This document shows, in pieces, positions 50,713-59,808 of a DNA stretch of 64,000 bases (within the stretch, counting starts at the first letter, position 1; every line of letters starts with the position of its first letter). This stretch comes from Candidatus Sulfopaludibacter sp. SbA3 (GTDB lineage: Bacteria > Pseudomonadota > Alphaproteobacteria > Caulobacterales > Hyphomonadaceae): the NCBI GenBank assembly GCA_945913285.1, contig CAMEDD010000004.1, positions 31,639 to 95,638 of the forward strand. The letters run 5' to 3'. Below the pieces are notes generated by a model. It was given only the letters and a program-made list of their open reading frames with translations. It had not been told where the DNA came from and did not search any database. The position numbers and the translations under genes were made by a program.

Positions 50713-51462
50713 TTATGATTTTGGTTTGCCCGTGAAGGCGCCGATTCGAGCCTGCATGTCAGGGCCAACCCCTTCGCAATTCAGGATTTCCCACTGCAAT
50801 CCGCCATCAAGATCGCGCGCGTCGGTCGCCTCCAGCAGCCGCTTGTTGGCGGCGTGACTGAACGGGGAGTTGGCGAGGATTTGCCGGGCCAGCGCATCAA
50901 TGGCCGTCTCGAACTCCGTATCCGGAACAACTTTCTCGGCGAGCCCGATCCGGAAGGCTTCGGCGGAATTGATCATTTCGGCGGTGAACATCAGGCGCTT
51001 CGCCGCCGCGATGCCCACTCGCCGTGGCAGCCGCTGGCTCATGCCCCAGATCGGCGTCAGCGCCCACTTCGCATGCGTATCGCCGAAGCGCGCGCTTTCT
51101 GCCGCCAGGATGAAATCTGCTGCAAGTGCCACTTCCAGCGCGCCCGTATAGCAGTGTCCGTGTACGGCAGCGATCACCGGCTTCGGCAGCCGCTCCATCA
51201 GGCGCAGCGTCTCGGAATGCCAGCCGCGCGAGGGCACAGATTCGCCCTCTGCAATATCGGCAAGGTCATGCCCGGCGGAGAAACATTTGCCCGCGCCGCG
51301 CAGCACGACGCAGCCGATGGACTCGTCCTTGTAAAGATCACTCACATGACCGCGCAGCTCGCGGAACATGCCGACGGTCAGGGAATTCAGCTTGTCCGGC
51401 CGGTTCAGCGTCAACAGCGCAAGGCCGTCCTTGTCTTCGCGTGTGACGAGCGCGCCGCTCAT
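50713..51462 (-). CDS. Enoyl-CoA hydratase-family protein
   Basis: The 249-residue crotonase-fold protein starts MSGALVTREDKDGLALLTLN and has RPDKLNSLTVGMFREL, KCFSAGHDLADIAEGES (oxyanion hole) and GHCYTGALEVALAADFILAA. The block FGDTHAKWALTPIWGMSQRL replaces the usual FGxPE, so the catalytic Glu is missing and the reaction is uncertain. The frame is open 25 codons upstream, but the P450 stop overlaps this ATG (ATGA), fixing the start. It is probably translated with the P450. Confidence 0.89.
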   Translation of the reverse strand: MSGALVTREDKDGLALLTLNRPDKLNSLTVGMFRELRGHVSDLYKDESIGCVVLRGAGKCFSAGHDLADIAEGESVPSRGWHSETLRLMERLPKPVIAAVHGHCYTGALEVALAADFILAAESARFGDTHAKWALTPIWGMSQRLPRRVGIAAAKRLMFTAEMINSAEAFRIGLAEKVVPDTEFETAIDALARQILANSPFSHAANKRLLEATDARDLDGGLQWEILNCEGVGPDMQARIGAFTGKPKS

Positions 51463-52793
51463 GTGCCAAGGTCCACTGTGAGAGACGAGATCGCATGCAC
51501 GAAGTTGTTGGGCGCCAGCACCTGCTCGCCGGTCCATCGCGCTTTCGGGAAGCGCGACAGGATTTGCCGGTAAGCCACGTCCAGCTGCATGTTCGCAACG
51601 CGCTGGCCGAGGCAGACGTGCGGGCCGTGACCGAACGAGAGATGTTCCTTGGCATTCGCGCGGTCGATCTTGAACACGTCCGGGTTCTCGAACTTCGCTG
51701 GGTCGCGGTTAGCCGCCGGATAGTACATGACGATCTTCTCGCCCGCGCCGATCTTCTGGCCGCCGAGTTCGGCATCCCCGGTCGCCGTCCGGCGCATGTA
51801 CGTCACCGGCGTCACCATTCGGATCGCCTCGTTCACGAAGTTCGGGAACAGACTGGTATCGGCTGCCAGCTTGTCGCGAAGATCAGCGAACTGGGTGATC
51901 AGCCGCATCGTGCCCGAAAGCGAATTGCGCGTCGTATCATTGCCCGCAAACACGATCAGCAGCCAGGAGCCGTCGAGGAATTCCGGCGACAGCGGCTTGC
52001 CGTCGATCTTCACGTTGGCGATCGCCGACAACAGATCCGGCTGTGGATTTTTCCGGCGCTCTTCCAGCAGGTGGCGGCCATATTCGAACATCGCCTGGAT
52101 TTCGCTCATGAAGGTCATGATCTGCTCGGGCGTCACGTTGCCGAGGCCTTCCTGCTGGGCCTGGTATTGCGTGATCTCGAGGAAGTGCATCCAGTGCACC
52201 AGCTTAGGACGATCTGCAGGCGGAACACCGAGGATCTCGCACAGCGTAAACAGCGGCAGCTCGGCGGAGAACATCTCCACCATGTCCACAACCGGCCCCT
52301 GCGCCTCCATCCGGTCGAGCAGCCGGTTGACCTCAACCTCCACGCGCTTGCGCAGTTCCGCCACGAAGTCGGCGCGGAAATAGGCCATATGCTCCATGCG
52401 CAGAGGCGTATGGTGCGGCCGGTCGAGGTTGATCAGAGAATTCAGCGAGGATGAATGCAGCAGTGGATGGCGCGGCACGCCGTCCATGCCGTAATTCATC
52501 AGGATGCCGCCTTTCTGCGAGGAGAAACGGGCCGGATCAAGTTCAACCTGCTTGACGAGGTCGTAGGTCGAGACCGCCCAGAACCCGGCGCCATAGGCTT
52601 CCGGGTGCCACATGACCGGCGCCTTCGCGCGCATCTCTGCAAATGCCTCGAACGTGTAGCCACCATGGCGTGAGAACACTTCCGGATCGGTCAAATCGGC
52701 CGGCGGCTTCAGGCCCGAGACGGGCGGGTTGGCCGGCTCACGCGGCGGCGCTTCGGACTGGTAAGTCTCCGTCACGTTGACGAGGGTCATCAT
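51459..52793 (-). CDS. Cytochrome P450
   Basis: The 444-residue monooxygenase has the I-helix LIVFAGNDTTRNSLSGTMRL, the ExxR pair (NEAIRMVTPVTYMRRTA region) and the haem Cys in LSFGHGPHVCLGQRVANMQL. The AGNDTTRNS helix and YMRRTATGDAELGGQKI block resemble CYP153/CYP125-like bacterial P450s that act on alkanes, terpenes or sterols; the exact family is not fixed. It is soluble (no membrane helix). It overlaps the hydratase start and lies 56 bp after the second P450, so all three may be one pathway. No ferredoxin or reductase is adjacent. Confidence 0.92.
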   Translation of the reverse strand: MMTLVNVTETYQSEAPPREPANPPVSGLKPPADLTDPEVFSRHGGYTFEAFAEMRAKAPVMWHPEAYGAGFWAVSTYDLVKQVELDPARFSSQKGGILMNYGMDGVPRHPLLHSSSLNSLINLDRPHHTPLRMEHMAYFRADFVAELRKRVEVEVNRLLDRMEAQGPVVDMVEMFSAELPLFTLCEILGVPPADRPKLVHWMHFLEITQYQAQQEGLGNVTPEQIMTFMSEIQAMFEYGRHLLEERRKNPQPDLLSAIANVKIDGKPLSPEFLDGSWLLIVFAGNDTTRNSLSGTMRLITQFADLRDKLAADTSLFPNFVNEAIRMVTPVTYMRRTATGDAELGGQKIGAGEKIVMYYPAANRDPAKFENPDVFKIDRANAKEHLSFGHGPHVCLGQRVANMQLDVAYRQILSRFPKARWTGEQVLAPNNFVHAISSLTVDLGT

Positions 52794-52849
52794 TCACTCC
52801 CTTGCATGCCGGATTATTCGTTTGCGGGCAGGCGCCCGGACCCGTCCGG

Positions 52850-54187
52850 TCAGAATTTATACCGTACCGGGATGGATTTCGGACCACCCACGAAGTTCGC
52901 CTTGATGAAGCTTGGCTCTCCGGCGAGCTCAATCGACTTCAGGCGGCTGAACAATTCCTCATAGATCGCCTGCATTTCCAGACGCGCAAGGTGCATGCCG
53001 AGGCACATATGCCCGCCATGTCCGAACGAGATCAGCTTGTTGGGGCTACGGTCGGCGCGGAAGGTAAAGGGCTCGTCGAACACTTCCTCGTCGCGGTTGC
53101 CCGACGGGTAGCATAGCAGCAGGCTCTCGCCCTTGAGGATCTTCTTGCCGCGCATCGTGTAATCATCCTGCGCTGTGCGCATGAAGTGCTTTACCGGTGT
53201 CGTCCAGCGGATCGCCTCATCCACCGCTGTGCGCGAGACCGCCTTCGGATTGTCCATCATCTTCCTCAGCTCGGATGGGTTCTGCAGCATGCCCAGCACG
53301 CCGCCGCCGGTCGAGGCGCTGGTCGTGTCGTGTCCGGCGGCCGCCGTGATGATATAGTAGCTCATCGCCTCCAGCTGACCGATCGGCTCGCCGTCGATCA
53401 TGCCATTGGCGATCACGGTCGAGACATCGTCCTTAGGGTTCGCGCGCCGGTCGGCCGTAATCGCGGTGAAGTACATGAAGAACTCGGCCAGCGTCTGCTG
53501 GATGGAGGCGAGACCCTTTTCAAAGTCGCGCTCTTCGGCGAGCGACTTGTCGCGCATCAGGTCTTCGTCCTGCGCGCCGAAGATTTCCTGCGTCAGCTTC
53601 AGCATCATCGGTTCGTCCGACTCCGGGACACCGAGGATTTGCATGATCACGCGCAGCGGATAGTAGAGGGCGATGTCGCGCTGGAAGTCGCATTCGCCGC
53701 CGAGATCTTCCATCCGGTCAACATATTGCTTGGCGATCTGCTTGATCGCGTCTTCGCGCTTCTTGACGTTCTGCGGCATGAACCATTCCTGGGTCAGATG
53801 GCGCAGCTTGTAATGGACCGGGTCGTCGAGCTGAACGAGCGTCTTCAGGAGATGCGGCTGGCCGAACTTCGCATAGACGCCCGCTTCGGCCTCCGCGTAA
53901 GATAGCATCTCGCGCTCACCGTTGGTGAACAGCGTGTTCTGGCGCGACACTTCCATGATGTCGGCATGTTTGGTCACCGCCCAAAAGGGCCGGAAGAATT
54001 CCGGCTCGCACCATGCAAGCGGGTCTTCGGCGCGCAGGCGCTCGAAGCTCGCGTCCAGCGTCTTCGCGTCGGCATAGACCGCCGGGGTCACGATCAGGTT
54101 GCAGGTATCGGCGGCCGCCTGGCTCATGGTCCGCGCCGGATCAAGCTTGGTTTGCGGCGGTGTTGCGAGCGCGGCTGGATCGGCCAT
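52850..54187 (-). CDS. Cytochrome P450
   Basis: The 445-residue P450 has I-helix YYIITAAAGHDTTSASTGGG, ExxR in DEAIRWTTPVKHFMRTAQDD and the haem loop ISFGHGGHMCLGMHLARLEM. It is clearly different from its neighbour (low identity by eye) but shares the soluble bacterial type. The N-terminal sequence DTCNLIVTPAVYADAKTLDA and DPLAWCEPEFFRPFWAVTKH are typical of P450s found in lipid or terpenoid degradation clusters. Substrate unknown. It heads a minus-strand run of P450, P450, hydratase and DUF2855. Confidence 0.92.
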   Translation of the reverse strand: MADPAALATPPQTKLDPARTMSQAAADTCNLIVTPAVYADAKTLDASFERLRAEDPLAWCEPEFFRPFWAVTKHADIMEVSRQNTLFTNGEREMLSYAEAEAGVYAKFGQPHLLKTLVQLDDPVHYKLRHLTQEWFMPQNVKKREDAIKQIAKQYVDRMEDLGGECDFQRDIALYYPLRVIMQILGVPESDEPMMLKLTQEIFGAQDEDLMRDKSLAEERDFEKGLASIQQTLAEFFMYFTAITADRRANPKDDVSTVIANGMIDGEPIGQLEAMSYYIITAAAGHDTTSASTGGGVLGMLQNPSELRKMMDNPKAVSRTAVDEAIRWTTPVKHFMRTAQDDYTMRGKKILKGESLLLCYPSGNRDEEVFDEPFTFRADRSPNKLISFGHGGHMCLGMHLARLEMQAIYEELFSRLKSIELAGEPSFIKANFVGGPKSIPVRYKF

Positions 54188-54204
54188 GAAAGGCTCCTTC
54201 GGAA

Positions 54205-55149
54205 TCAGGGACGGCGCGGATATGACCGCTTCGCTCCCAGTGTATCCGGACGCGGCCCCCTGCCAAGGTGTGACTTAGCGGCAGGCGCCTTTGCCACGGG
54301 CGCCGCATCCCTCGGTGCGCCAAGGCTTGCGAGCGCTTCGGCGAGCAGGCCAGCCGGGATTTCTTCGACCTGTCCAGGCTTCAGATCAGCCAGCAGGAAC
54401 GGGCCATAATTGATCCGGATGAGCCGGTTCACGTTCAATCCGAGGGCTTCGAGCGCGCGCCGGACTTCGCGCTTCTTGCCTTCGGTGAGCGTCACGGTCA
54501 GCCAGGAATTGGCTCCCATCTCGCGGTCGAACACGGCGGTGATCGGCTGGTATTTCACGCCGTCAACCGTCATCCCACTGGCGAGCTCTTCGATCTTCTG
54601 CGACGTAACCGTGCCCTTGGCGCGGGCGCGGTAGGTGCGCTGCAGGCCGGAGCGGGGCAGTTCGAGGAACCGGGCCAGCTCCCCGTCATTGGTGAGCAGC
54701 AGAAGGCCCTCGGTCGTCAAGTCGAGCCGGCCAACGGTGACGACGCGCGGCAGGGATTTCGGCAACTCGTCAAAAATGGTGCGCCGTCCGGCCGGGTCAT
54801 CCGTAGTGGTAATCAGTCCGGAGGGCTTGTGATAGCGCCAGAGCCGCGTGCCATCGGGCGCTGCAATCACCTTGCGGCCGACCTTGATGGTCTCCCGGCC
54901 AGTCACCTTGAAGGCCGCCGAGGTCAGCACCTGGCCGTTGACGCTCACGTCTCCCGCCTCAATCAGCCGCTCGACTTCGCGGCGGGACGCAACGCCGGCG
55001 CGGGCGAGGTACTTGGCGATCCGTTCGCCGCCTTCGCTCCACTCAGCGTCGGTGGCCGGCGGTTTCGGCGGGGCAGGCTTCTTTGATACGGCTGGGCGCG
55101 CGCCGGAAGGTGTCCGGTTGGGGCGGCCCGTCTCGCGACGCTCCGGCAT
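54205..55149 (-). CDS. rRNA pseudouridine synthase (RluB/RsuA family)
   Basis: These enzymes turn uridine into pseudouridine in rRNA; RluB acts on 23S helix 89-region uridine. The 314-residue protein has an S4 RNA-binding domain ([36 protein letters not shown]), the catalytic Asp in [20 protein letters not shown], and the [20 protein letters not shown] block. N- and C-terminal Pro/Ala/Lys-rich tails are low in complexity. I start at MPERRETG (55149); 20 codons more are open. RluB versus RsuA/RluE/RluF is not settled. Confidence 0.88.
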   Translation of the reverse strand: MPERRETGRPNRTPSGARPAVSKKPAPPKPPATDAEWSEGGERIAKYLARAGVASRREVERLIEAGDVSVNGQVLTSAAFKVTGRETIKVGRKVIAAPDGTRLWRYHKPSGLITTTDDPAGRRTIFDELPKSLPRVVTVGRLDLTTEGLLLLTNDGELARFLELPRSGLQRTYRARAKGTVTSQKIEELASGMTVDGVKYQPITAVFDREMGANSWLTVTLTEGKKREVRRALEALGLNVNRLIRINYGPFLLADLKPGQVEEIPAGLLAEALASLGAPRDAAPVAKAPAAKSHLGRGPRPDTLGAKRSYPRRP

Positions 55150-55171
55150 GGGTTTGGCTTTCTGTCTGGCT

Positions 55172-55573
55172 TCAGCCGAGGAACTGCAGGATGGGGGCCG
55201 CAATGGCAAGCCCGAGAGCGATTTCCGTGCTCATCCAGATCGGGATGATCTTGGCGTCGCCGCCCTTGTCCCGGTCCAGAACCATCGAAAGTGTCCGCCC
55301 GATGGCTGCGCCGAACCAGCCCATTGCCATGGGCAGGGCCGCGACCACCGAAATCGAGGCGGGCGAGTGCAGTACCAGGATGAACGAGGTCAAGTGGGTC
55401 AGCAGCAAAAGCCCGCCATACGTGGCGCGAAACTCTGAATAGCCGCCCGGCTTTTCCGGATCGGCCTTCAGCCGCACGACCCCCGCGGCCCAGTCCGGCG
55501 CAAACAAGGCGCCAAGACCAAGCAGGGCGCCAATGCCGAGGCCCACCAGGGCAATTATTTCCGTAAAGTGCAT
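55172..55573 (-). CDS. Small membrane protein, DUF4345-like
   Basis: The 133-residue protein has four hydrophobic segments ([79 protein letters not shown]). [16 protein letters not shown] and [15 protein letters not shown] resemble the DUF4345 family of inner-membrane proteins of unknown role. It lies 22 bp upstream of the pseudouridine synthase gene in the same direction. Confidence 0.7.
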   Translation of the reverse strand: MHFTEIIALVGLGIGALLGLGALFAPDWAAGVVRLKADPEKPGGYSEFRATYGGLLLLTHLTSFILVLHSPASISVVAALPMAMGWFGAAIGRTLSMVLDRDKGGDAKIIPIWMSTEIALGLAIAAPILQFLG

Positions 55574-55639
55574 GGCCGGCTCTTTTCTTTATCAGGAAGG
55601 TCAGAGGCAGAGAGTAGCGCGCCGGGGCGGCGCGAAAAG

Positions 55640-56243
55640 TCAGACCTGTAATGCCGGGTTAAACCGGGGCTGAGGCGGCGAAGCGACGGAGGGCGTTTTG
55701 CGTTTTGCCCCAGGCAACAAAGTGGCGGCCACGTAAAATGCGAAAAGCGTGCAGCTGAGCGTGTTCTGATGCCAGAAGATCGCGCTTTCCGATAGCGAGA
55801 AGAGAAGCAATTGGAGGACGCCAAGGAACGCAAACGGCAACGCGCCGCTGAGAACGGACCAGCTACTGCCAGCGAGGGGCACGACGACCGTCGCGGCTAG
55901 CAGGGCGATCCCCGGCAAGCCTGGTCCCAGCCCGATCCCTATCCAGCTATTGTGCGCGCCGGGCACGACCCACTGGAGCTCGTTGCGGATGTCATATGAC
56001 GGTCCGTAGATGTCGGCCCAGAACGCGCCGAACCTGTATCCGGTTCAGGGGGCTTCCATGATCTTGATAATGCTGGGTTCCCAGATCCCCGTGCGGCCGT
56101 TAAAGGAGAGGGTCTTGCCGATCAGGCCGACGGCCTGTTGCGGCGCCGGTCGGGTCCTCCGCCTCCGAGTTGCCCGAGATCAGGTATTGCGCGATTCCGA
56201 TCAGCAGCATGCCGAAGAAGACAAGCGCCCGGTCAGCCATCAT
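55640..56243 (-). pseudogene. Remnant of an O-antigen ligase/polymerase-like gene
   Basis: A readable C-terminal half runs KTLSFNGRTGIWEPSIIKIM, EAP, then TGA (56045-56047) where Trp or Leu is expected, then TGYRFGAFWADIYGPSYDIR and NELQWVVPGAHNSWIGIGLG with membrane helices to the stop at 55640. This is the periplasmic loop and terminal helices of WaaL-type ligases (the GFGAFW and H-NSW blocks). A piece of an N-terminal helix, MMADRALVFFGMLLIGIAQY, sits just upstream in another frame. About 200 residues normally between these parts are missing. So it has an internal deletion, a frameshift near 56130 and one stop. Confidence 0.65.
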
Positions 56244-56483
56244 CAGCGCGCCCCGGAAGGCCGGTTCGGGGCTGGGTGACGCCAGGAAAGGCGCTTGGGT
56301 TGGGGGCATAACCTGCAGTGTTTTCGCCCCGCCACAGTTCGGCGGTGAAAGTGAATTCCGGGTAAATCCTAACCGGGCTTGGCGAAGTGTTAACCATTTT
56401 GCGGCTTTTATCGATTCTATGAATTGTGCGGTTACAGGCAGAATCCTTGCCTGGGTCGCCCAGCGTTGCGAGGAAGCCGCCCG

Positions 56484-57494
56484 ATGCGCATGAAGATGTT
56501 CGCTGCAGGGTCGATGGAAGCTGCAAAAGCGATGGTCTTCGCGGAGATGGGCAATGATGCCGTGATCCTTTCGGAGCGTGAGATCGACGGAGGCGTCGAA
56601 GTTCGCGCTGCGATCGATCGCACCGGTACGGCCGCTATTGGCAACGAGCCCGTATTCCTGCGCGATGCCCGCGCCGGCGGTCACGGCCGGGGCGTCGACA
56701 ATCCGATGTTCGCCCGCGTCCGGGACGCGTTGCTCTGGCACGGCGCGCCGCAGCGCTTTGCTGACCGTGTTGCGCATGAGGGCGCCGGACGCCTGCCGGG
56801 ACATTTCCTGTCGCCGGAAGACGCCATCGCTGAGGGGCTCGACCGCTTGATCACCTGCGATCCGGTCCCTACGCGGTTTGAGCGTGACGTTCTGCTCGTT
56901 GGCCCTCCGGGGCATGGCCGTACCGCCACCGCCGCCAAGCTGACCCGCCGCGCTGCGATGGCACGCGCCGAAGTCATTCCGCTGGCCGCCGACCTCGACG
57001 GGTCGGGCGCCGGCGCGCAGCTCGCTGCCTATCTCGAACTCGAGCGCAGCCAGATCCGCGTGGCCGAAACGCCCGACGACCTGTTTGCAACGCTTCGCAC
57101 GCTGCGCAGCGAAAACCGCCGCTGCGTAATCGACCTGCCGGCGATCAATCCGTTTGAAGGCGATGACCTTGCCAGCTTGTCCGACCTCGTGGCCGCGATC
57201 CGTGCCGAGCCGGTGCTCGTGCTGTCGGCCGAAGGCCACCCCGAAGACCTGGCCGAGGCTGCCCGCGCTTTCTACCGCGCCGGGGTTCGCCGCGCGATCC
57301 TGACTAAACTGGATGTCGTGCGCCGCCGGGGCGGGGCCATTGCGGCGCTGACCTCGGCGGGTATCGCTTTTTCGCATCTTGCCATCACCCCCTTCATCGG
57401 CGGCGGGCTCGTGCCCGCAGCGCCTTCGTGGCTTTCAGCCCTTCTTATCGAGGAAGCCCGCGGCGACGTCATCGCCCTCAGAGGAGCTGCCTGA
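56484..57494 (+). CDS. flhF: FlhF-like SRP-type GTPase with altered nucleotide motifs
   Basis: FlhF places the polar flagellum. The 336-residue protein has the N-terminal MRMKMFAAGSMEAAKAMVFA and DAVILSEREIDGGVEV of FlhF, an NG-type region and LTKLDVVRRRGGAIAALTSA (G4). The P-loop reads GPPGHGRTAT (140-149), Arg146 replacing the invariant Lys, and the G3 DTAGR is DLPAIN. GTP hydrolysis may thus be weak or lost. Start at ATG 56484 with GAGGAAG upstream. The FlhG-like gene follows 4 bp later and ctrA next, a natural setting. Confidence 0.8.
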   Translation: MRMKMFAAGSMEAAKAMVFAEMGNDAVILSEREIDGGVEVRAAIDRTGTAAIGNEPVFLRDARAGGHGRGVDNPMFARVRDALLWHGAPQRFADRVAHEGAGRLPGHFLSPEDAIAEGLDRLITCDPVPTRFERDVLLVGPPGHGRTATAAKLTRRAAMARAEVIPLAADLDGSGAGAQLAAYLELERSQIRVAETPDDLFATLRTLRSENRRCVIDLPAINPFEGDDLASLSDLVAAIRAEPVLVLSAEGHPEDLAEAARAFYRAGVRRAILTKLDVVRRRGGAIAALTSAGIAFSHLAITPFIGGGLVPAAPSWLSALLIEEARGDVIALRGAA

Positions 57495-57498
57495 TCCC

Positions 57499-58338
57499 AT
57501 GGCTTTCACGATGCGCCGTTCTCAGGATCGCCCGCCCGTCCGTCCGGCGCCGCGCGTGGCGCCTGCTTCCATCATTGCGGTGGCCAGCGGCAAGGGCGGG
57601 GTGGGCAAGACGTTTGTTTCGATCACGTTGGCCTCAGCGCTCGCGAAGGCGGGCCGCCGGGTGCTGCTCGTCGACGGAGACCTTGGTCTTGCGAACGTAG
57701 ACGTCCAGCTCGGCATTGCGCCAGAGACCGACCTTGCGGCGGTTGTCGCCGGTTGGGTCGAGCTGGATGACGCGGTTACGCCGGTAGATGGCGGCCCTGG
57801 CAATGGCGGCTTTGACGTGTTGCCCGGCCGGTCGGGCTCGGGCGCGCTCGCCGAACTGGCGACCGAAGAGGTCGCGCGCCTCGCCGCCGGCCTGACGGCG
57901 CTGGCGCTGCAGTATGACCACCTCGTGCTCGATCTCGGCGCCGGCATCGAAGCCAATTGCATGCGCCTTGCGCGCTCGGCCGACAAATCCCTTGTGGTGA
58001 TCACGGACGATCCGTCTTCGATGACGGATGCCTATGCCTTCATCAAGGTGCTGCGCGGCTATGCGCCGAATGTCGAGCCCGTCATCGCCATCAACCAGGC
58101 CGACACGCGCGCTGCTGGTCAGCGGACATATGAAGCGATCGCGCGGGCGTGCACCACATTTCTCGGATTCCGGCCTCGCCACGCGGGCACGGTCATGCGC
58201 GACCCGAAAGTTCGCGACGCTATTCGGTGTCAGAAGACCCTGATTTCCACAGATCCCCAGGCTCAGCCAGTTCAGGATGTAATGGCTATCGCGCAAATGC
58301 TCATCGGTGAAGGGCAGCCCGCGACCCTGGGAAATTGA
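57499..58338 (+). CDS. FlhG/MinD-family ATPase
   Basis: FlhG (FleN/YlxH) ATPases limit flagellar number, often by acting on FlhF. The 279-residue protein has the deviant Walker A SGKGGVGKT (30-38), LLVDGDLGLANVDVQLG, the strand LDLGAGIEANCM and ITDDPSSMTDAYAFIKVL, all normal for this MinD-like group. A Pro-rich N-terminal leader of ~20 residues is present. Start is MAFTMRRS (57499), fixed by its 4-bp distance from the flhF stop; the earlier ORF start overlaps flhF. It is the second gene of a probable flhF-flhG unit that precedes ctrA. Confidence 0.86.
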   Translation: MAFTMRRSQDRPPVRPAPRVAPASIIAVASGKGGVGKTFVSITLASALAKAGRRVLLVDGDLGLANVDVQLGIAPETDLAAVVAGWVELDDAVTPVDGGPGNGGFDVLPGRSGSGALAELATEEVARLAAGLTALALQYDHLVLDLGAGIEANCMRLARSADKSLVVITDDPSSMTDAYAFIKVLRGYAPNVEPVIAINQADTRAAGQRTYEAIARACTTFLGFRPRHAGTVMRDPKVRDAIRCQKTLISTDPQAQPVQDVMAIAQMLIGEGQPATLGN

Positions 58339-58375
58339 TCCGTGTTGGGAATAATGAATAATTCGTCAGTATCCA

Positions 58376-58459
58376 GACTCCACATTAACTAGTTAACAAG
58401 AATGCGGCGTTAGGATTCACAAGTGTTAACAATCAGGCTAAACCAGCCTTAATTGATTC
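58376..58459 (+). promoter_or_regulatory. ctrA upstream region with three GANTC sites
   Basis: Three GANTC sequences (CcrM methylation motif) stand at 58376-58380 (GACTC), 58414-58418 (GATTC) and 58455-58459 (GATTC) in an AT-rich gap. In Caulobacter, ctrA P1 carries a GANTC site and is activated by GcrA in a methylation-dependent way. TTAACTAGTTAAC (58385-58397), TGTTAAC and CCTTAATT also occur, but none fits the TTAA-N7-TTAA CtrA box. Role is inferred. Confidence 0.7.
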
Positions 58460-58471
58460 GGGAGACGAGCG

Positions 58472-59185
58472 ATGCGCGTCCTATTGATTGAAGATGACCG
58501 GGCTCTTGCGCGCTCCATCGAGCTGATGCTGAAGGCAGCTGGCTTCAACGTTGAAATGGTAGATCTCGGCGAGGACGGCGTCGATCTCGGCAAGCACTAC
58601 GAATACGACATGATCTTACTCGATCTGTCGCTGCCGGATATCTCGGGTTTTGAGGTCCTCAAGCAGCTGCGCATGAGCCGCGTCAGCACGCCTGTCATGA
58701 TCCTCTCGGGCAATCCCGATATCGAAGCAAAGGTGAAGACCCTCGGCGTCGGCGCGGATGACTACCTGACCAAGCCGTTCAACAAGGACGAGCTGGTCGC
58801 CCGCATCACCGCCATCATCCGCCGCTCCAAGGGGCATGCCGAGAGCGTGATCCGCACGGGCGAAATCCTCGTCAACCTTGATGCAAAGACAGTCGAAGTC
58901 GACGGCAACCGCGTGCACCTGACCGGCAAGGAGTATGCGATGTTTGAGCTGCTCTCGCTGCGCAAGGGGGCCACGCTGACGAAGGAAATGTTCCTCAACC
59001 ACCTCTATGGCGGCCTGGACGAACCGGAACTCAAGATTATCGACGTGTTCATCTGTAAACTTCGCAAGAAGCTTCAGCAGGCAACCGGCGGTCAGCATTA
59101 TATCGAAACCGTCTGGGGCCGCGGCTATGTGCTGCGCGATCCACGTCCGATGTCGAAATCGGGCGAGATCGAAGCCGCCGCTTAA
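58472..59185 (+). CDS. ctrA: Cell-cycle response regulator CtrA
   Basis: CtrA is the master OmpR-family regulator of the alphaproteobacterial cell cycle, motility and replication control. The 237-residue protein has the receiver with D51 ([14 protein letters not shown]), acidic pair EDD at 7-9, Thr/Lys switch ([33 protein letters not shown]) and the winged-helix DNA-binding domain with [20 protein letters not shown] and [15 protein letters not shown]. The C-terminus ends EIEAAA, as expected for ClpXP recognition. GGGAG lies before ATG 58472. A terminator follows. It comes after flhF-flhG but with its own promoter region. Confidence 0.97.
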   Translation: MRVLLIEDDRALARSIELMLKAAGFNVEMVDLGEDGVDLGKHYEYDMILLDLSLPDISGFEVLKQLRMSRVSTPVMILSGNPDIEAKVKTLGVGADDYLTKPFNKDELVARITAIIRRSKGHAESVIRTGEILVNLDAKTVEVDGNRVHLTGKEYAMFELLSLRKGATLTKEMFLNHLYGGLDEPELKIIDVFICKLRKKLQQATGGQHYIETVWGRGYVLRDPRPMSKSGEIEAAA

Positions 59186-59209
59186 GCGTAGGCGTTTTCC
59201 ACAGATTGC

Positions 59210-59238
59210 AAACGCCCTGGCAAGCCGCCGGGGCGTTT
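59210..59238 (+). terminator. Intrinsic terminator of ctrA
   Basis: AAACGCCC and GGGCGTTT form an 8-bp stem around a 13-base loop, running into TTGCGTTTGG. It lies 25 bp after the ctrA stop, where a rho-independent terminator is expected. Confidence 0.75.
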
Positions 59239-59332
59239 TGCGTTTGGAGACTGCCGTGCCTCATCAGCGCGAACTTGTGCAACATTCACGCGGGTGTCAC
59301 CCTCCCCATGAAGGTGCAAAGGGGACGAGCGC

Positions 59333-59797
59333 GTGGGCCCGCCGAAAGTGCGGACGTGTCTGTATTGCGAGCGCGGCGGTTACGCCGCCGCCTCGTTTTA
59401 CGTGTCGTTATTGCCGGGTAGCCAGATCGAAACCGTTCAAGGGCTCGGCAATGCCGCCGATCGGATAGTTGTGGAATTCACGCTGGCAGCGGCGCCCATG
59501 ATGATCCTGACTGACGGGCCCATGTTCCGGCTGTCGCCGGCCGTTTCAATCAGTTTACTCTCGAAAGATCAGGCAGAGACGGACCGGCTCTGGGCGGCGC
59601 TGACTCCGGACGGCGGCGCCGGAAGCATGTGTGATTGGCGGACGGACCTGTTTGGCGTGTCCTGGCAGATCCCCCCGAAACGGCTGATGCAGATGAACAC
59701 GTCGCCCGACCTTGCCGCCGCAGGGCGGGCACGAGCCGGCATGATGTCTATGCGCAAGATTGATATTGCCGCGCTTGAAGCGGTCTTTGCGGGGTGA
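59333..59797 (+). CDS. VOC-superfamily PhnB-like protein
   Basis: The 154-residue protein matches the PhnB / 3-demethylubiquinone-methyltransferase-like VOC family: AAASFYVSLLPGSQIETVQG, IVVEFTLAAAPMMILTDGPM, FRLSPAVSISLLSKDQAETD, CDWRTDLFGVSWQIPPKRL and KIDIAALEAVFAG. Despite the name these are beta-alpha-beta proteins of uncertain role. A GTG start at 59333 is chosen because AAAGGGGA is 7 bases ahead. The DUF1428 gene follows 11 bp after the stop and is likely in the same operon. Confidence 0.85.
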   Translation: MGPPKVRTCLYCERGGYAAASFYVSLLPGSQIETVQGLGNAADRIVVEFTLAAAPMMILTDGPMFRLSPAVSISLLSKDQAETDRLWAALTPDGGAGSMCDWRTDLFGVSWQIPPKRLMQMNTSPDLAAAGRARAGMMSMRKIDIAALEAVFAG

Positions 59798-59808
59798 GAG
59801 AGACTTCA

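Noticed and set aside
58385..58397. TTAACTAGTTAAC as a CtrA autoregulatory box
   Set aside because: The spacing between TTAA halves is 4, not the 7 bases of the CtrA consensus; kept only as an AT-rich palindrome.
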